Shown here piece after piece: positions 61,021-64,000 of a stretch of 64,000 nt of DNA (position 1 is the stretch's first letter; each line of letters opens with the position of its first letter). The translations under genes and the position numbers were made by a program. The DNA is taken from assembly GCA_963575745.1 (NCBI GenBank), contig CAUYUJ010014356.1, forward strand, positions 262,605-326,604. The letters are read 5' to 3'. The notes under the pieces were generated by a model. That model worked only from the letters and a program-made list of their open reading frames with translations. It did not search any database and was not told the DNA's origin. Origin of the DNA: Prorocentrum cordatum. Its lineage: Eukaryota > Sar > Dinophyceae > Prorocentrales > Prorocentraceae.

Positions 61021-61465
61021 CTGACTGGATGGGCAGCCCTAACGGGCGGGTCGGGCGGTCGGACCCTGAAAAGCGTATCGGGCGGGTGGGGCCTCAGAAC
61101 GGAATGCGGCTTCCAAACACGAAAAAGGCCGGACACTGACGCGCAGACCTAACAAGCGGGTGCGGCGGGCGGACCCCAGCAGTCGGGTCGGGCGAGCGGA
61201 CTCTGGCACGCGGGTGGCGGGCGGACCATCACGGGCGGGCCCTGCCAGCGGGCATTGAAACTAATTTTGCAAGTTGTTAAGAAGGCTTTAGGCGAGAGCC
61301 GAATTCCTGCACGTCGAGAGCGCAGGACATCTGTAAATTGCAAGGACGTCCTGGACGACAGCGCGATGTGGGGGAACACATGCGAGGATGTCTCGAACGA
61401 GAGCCCGATTTCCAATCAGATGCGAGAAAGTACCAGGCGGGAGCCGTTGCTGAATTCTCATAGCT
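61021..61465 (-). repeat. Family F unit in inverted orientation
   Basis: The reverse complement gives F landmarks in order: aacggctcccgcctgg, gggctctcgttcgagaca, ctgcgctctcgacgtgcag and then the CCGCCCG-rich part. It is head-to-head with the plus-strand F unit that follows, with the joint near 61470. Confidence 0.7.
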
Positions 61466-61727
61466 AAACAATTACGATTGTTGATTCCCCAACTTGAACT
61501 GCTCCTCCCGGGGCTCGCACCGAAGTCTCAACAATCCAGTACGGGCCCCAGAACTACATACGGAGACAACGGCTGATGCCTGATCTTGCCGCGCAAACTA
61601 TTCACCACCGCGCTCTCGCGCAGGACGTCCTCACAAGTTAACCTTACATCGCACTCTCTCGCGTGGGGCCTCTCGATTCATTTAAACGCCGCGTCCTCGA
61701 CACTCAAACATCATTTCCCTCTCTCGG

Positions 61728-61919
61728 GTCGGGCGAAAGGGGGGGATAGCAAAAGGGGGGTTTGAGAATCAGCTCACGTAGCTGATTTTCCCGGCGCCTC
61801 CCGGCGCCGGAGGCGGCTATGTATCGAGGAATGGGCCCCTCGGTGAGGCTGAAACCAGCTGCATGCAGCAAATTTCTTAACCCCCCCTTTCCCAATCCCC
61901 CCCTTTCGTCCGGCCCGAC
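61728..61919. mobile_element. Family G element, copy 1, nested in F
   Basis: Left gtcgggcgaaaggggggga, right the inverse (tccccccctttcgtccggcc, then cgac). Interior gagaatcagctcacgtagct and gaatgggcccctcggtgag. Flanks tctctcgg (61720-61727) and tctctgg (61920-61926) look like an approximately 8 bp target duplication within the F sequence, which in units 2 and 3 reads through without the insertion. Confidence 0.85.
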
Positions 61920-62110
61920 TCTCTGGACTCCCTCACGACTCACTTTGGGATCGCGCCCATCGCTCGAGCTTTGCTCGCGATTCGTGCAAGACGCTTCCAC
62001 GAATCGCCCGCTCGACACGGCCGTCCGGGCCCCCTCCCGCCCGACTCGCCTGTCAAGGTCCGCCCGGCCAACCTGGCGGACTGGTTCCCACACTTTTTCT
62101 CTTTTTCCTA

Positions 62111-62283
62111 CAGGGCAGTTTTTAACACATGGGATTTTTGTTTTAAACCAAAAACATTGGATGTTTAAAACATGGTTAATCTATGACTAAATTCATGCGT
62201 GAACTCCTCGTTGTTTTTAGTACTAAACCCCTGCATGTTTAATACATGATCCGCACGCGGAGCATGTATAAAAAACGGCACTG
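62111..62283. mobile_element. Element AF: 173 bp TA-flanked palindromic insertion in F
   Basis: Left cagggcagtttttaacacat, right the inverse (atgtataaaaaacggcactg), flanked by ta on both sides. The interior is AT-rich with ttaaacatgcagggg-like words in both orientations. Units 2 and 3 of F lack it. Ends and target resemble Tc1/mariner-type MITEs. No transposase. Confidence 0.8.
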
Positions 62284-62495
62284 TAACCTCCGTCCTGCCA
62301 CTTTCTCGTGCTCCATCCTTCTCCCTCCCCCATTGCCCCTTTCCTCCCATCCCCTGATTGCTCGGCCGGGCCGACTGCGCCTGGCGGGTCAGGAAGAGAA
62401 GCCCGAAGGGCACGAGCCAAGACGAAGAGAGCGGACATAAAGGGCTAGAGATATACGTGTTGAGTCGCGCTGGAAGACATGAATGCGAGCAAACT

Positions 62496-63060
62496 GAACA
62501 TGACTGCTGTTGTTGTTGCTGTCGAGTTCTTCTATAAGGAAGAGGCAGGTGTTACCAAACTGGGCTGTTGGCCCCCAATTTGCAATGACAGCGGTTTCCG
62601 CCTGATACATCCTCACAATTTAATTCAAAGTCGGGCTCTCGCGCGGGACGTCCTCACACATTATGCAGGGGTCACGCTCTCGCGTTGGGCTTCCTCGCAA
62701 GCTGTTCAGACGCCGCGCCCTCGACACTCAGGAATCACGCTCTCGCTGTGGAATTCCTCACGATTCACTTGGGAATCGCGCCATCGCTTGAGACCTCCTC
62801 GCGATTCATGCATGACGCACGCTTCAGCAACCCGCCTGCTCGACCTGGGCGCTTGGGCCCGCCTACCCGACCAGCCCGTCAGGGTCCGCTTGGCCGATCT
62901 GCCCGCCTGGTTCTGCCACGCGCTGTTTGCTCCTAGCCCCCCTCCTGGGGCTGCGCTGAATGCACGTGGCAGGTAAGGAAGACATAGGTACCGAGGGTTT
63001 GGGACATGAATGAGTAATGGCACGCGAGCAAATATGAACGGACAGTCTGTGTTGAGTTTC
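62496..63060 (+). repeat. Family F unit 2
   Basis: ctcgcgcgggacgtcctcac, gccgcgccctcgacactcag, tggaattcctcacgattcac, cccgaccagcccgtcagggt, cgtggcaggtaaggaagac. About 565 bp, uninterrupted. Confidence 0.85.
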
Positions 63061-63715
63061 AACGTCTAAAGAAAAATGATTGTTGACCCCCTACAGTGCA
63101 CCTCATGTTTGTTCCAATGGAGTACCCCTCCTGGGGCTCGTATCCTTTTCTACTCTACGAGGGGAAGTTTGGGGTCTAAAAAACCCGATGTTGTCCACCT
63201 AGCTGTGACGTCACAACACATTCACAATCGCGCGTCTCGCGCGGGACTGCATCACACTGTGTGCAGGGTTCGCGCTCTCGCATGGGACGCACTCGCACTG
63301 TATGGAAACGCCGCGCCCTCGACACTCGAGAATCACGCTCTCGCCCTGGACTTCCTCACGATTCCCTTGGGGATCGCGCTATCCGTGCAAGGCGCATGCT
63401 TCAACGACCCGCCCGCTCAACCGGGCCGTCTAGACCCGCCCGCCCAACCCGCCCATTAGTCTCCACCCGCCCGACCAGCCCGTTTGGTTATGCTGCTTGC
63501 TTCCTCGTCTTCCATCGTTCTCCCTCCCCCCTGGAATCCTCCTTCCTCCCTCCCTTCTCCTATTTTACGGGCTGCGCCGACTATGCGTGGCAGGTCAGGA
63601 AGAAATACCCCCAAGGCGGGTACGATCGAAGGCGGGGAGGGCGGGAATCGAGGGCTTTGGGGATGTGCATGTTGACCCCCTGGCGAGCAGATAAGAGCGA
63701 GCAGGGTTAAAATGT
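63061..63715 (+). repeat. Family F unit 3
   Basis: ttgttgaccccctacagtgc, tcctggggctcgtatcctt, gccgcgccctcgacactcga, ggacttcctcacgattccc, cccgcccaacccgcccatta, gtggcaggtcaggaagaaa. About 655 bp. Confidence 0.85.
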
Positions 63716-64000
63716 TTGCTGCTGTTGTAGTGCTCGCGAGACTAAATATTCGTGTTCGTTGATCCCCTCCCCGTTAACACGTACGCGTGATAAACTGAAG
63801 TGTCCCTCCCGGAGCTCGCACCCAGACTGTGCCCCTGGGCCCTGGTTTACAAAGGCAACGGCTCCCGCCTCAACCGTCCTCACCATGTAACCAAAACACT
63901 TACCTACAATTCATCAACGGATCGCGCTATCGCGTGAGACTTCTTCGCAAAATATTAACAAATAGTTGAGACGCCTCGCCCTCGACACTCGGGACTCACG
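63716..64000 (+). repeat. Family F unit 4, cut by the window end
   Basis: cgttgatcccctccccgtta, tccctcccggagctcgcac, cgcctcgccctcgacactcg. The array continues beyond the window. Confidence 0.8.

Larger units (their letters stand above)
61466..62495 (+). repeat. Family F unit 1, carrying two insertions
   Basis: Landmarks: tgttgattccccaacttgaa, tcctcccggggctcgcacc, gcgctctcgcgcaggacgtc, gccgcgtcctcgacactca, a CCGCCCG-rich part, and tggcgggtcaggaagagaa. It is longer than units 2 and 3 because elements G (61728-61919) and AF (62111-62283) are inserted. Confidence 0.8.

Overview
The window looks like nuclear DNA from a eukaryote with a very large, G+C-rich, repeat-loaded genome. My best guess is a dinoflagellate, perhaps close to Prorocentrum. 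The reasons are that 64 kb holds no intact conventional gene, that triplet and dinucleotide tracts run to hundreds of bases, and that the only convincing protein-like stretches are broken fragments. Those fragments include C2H2-type fingers and a coiled coil, and they remind me, from memory only, of the retroelement-associated protein families that fill dinoflagellate genomes. There is no bacterial signature: no operons, ribosome binding sites, insertion sequences or CRISPR arrays. I saw no rRNA, tRNA or intact spliced-leader sequence.

Most of the window is made of short repeat families, lettered here because I cannot name them. Palindromic (terminal-inverted-repeat) elements of about 110-430 bp: A (ends GTCGGGC, 10 copies), B (GC-rich hairpin), G (ends GTCGGGCGAAAG, 4 copies), H, J, K, N, U (TA-flanked, CAGTCAACCC ends), X, and AB, AC, AD, AF, AG. 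Tandem families: C (77-80 bp and 90 bp units with a conserved tail), D (about 190 bp), F (about 600 bp, last 3 kb), L (GTCGACGCTAAT minisatellite in a fixed cassette), M (77 bp satellite, about 21 copies). Larger paired cassettes: Q, R, Z, I, O, W, AA, AE. All long open frames in the GGA/CTC, GAT/CAT, GAC and CA tracts are by-products of simple repeats.

Layout: 0-6 kb alternates C arrays and D repeats. 6-16 kb mixes A, B, J, U and Q elements with purine triplet tracts, plus a possible coiled-coil gene relic (8.0-8.5 kb, minus). 16-31 kb is mostly unclassified sequence with two R cassettes and weak coding relics. 31-38.6 kb is dense in J, Z, B, K, H, N, U, X, G and L. 39-43.5 kb is a decayed minus-strand gene with zinc fingers. 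43.5-52.5 kb returns to dense elements, including the second copy of Q. 52.9-54.9 kb is a double satellite block. 55-61 kb is mixed elements. 61-64 kb is the F array, with one inverted unit and two nested insertions.

The most interesting pattern is family A. Its copies have inverted ends, several are flanked by 7-10 bp direct repeats, and in one orientation several offer GT...AG borders, which is the layout of introner-type (intron-making) elements. Four nested insertions (AD in D, G in F, X in B, U in N) give element boundaries and relative ages. No transposase was recognised for any family, so their movers must be elsewhere.
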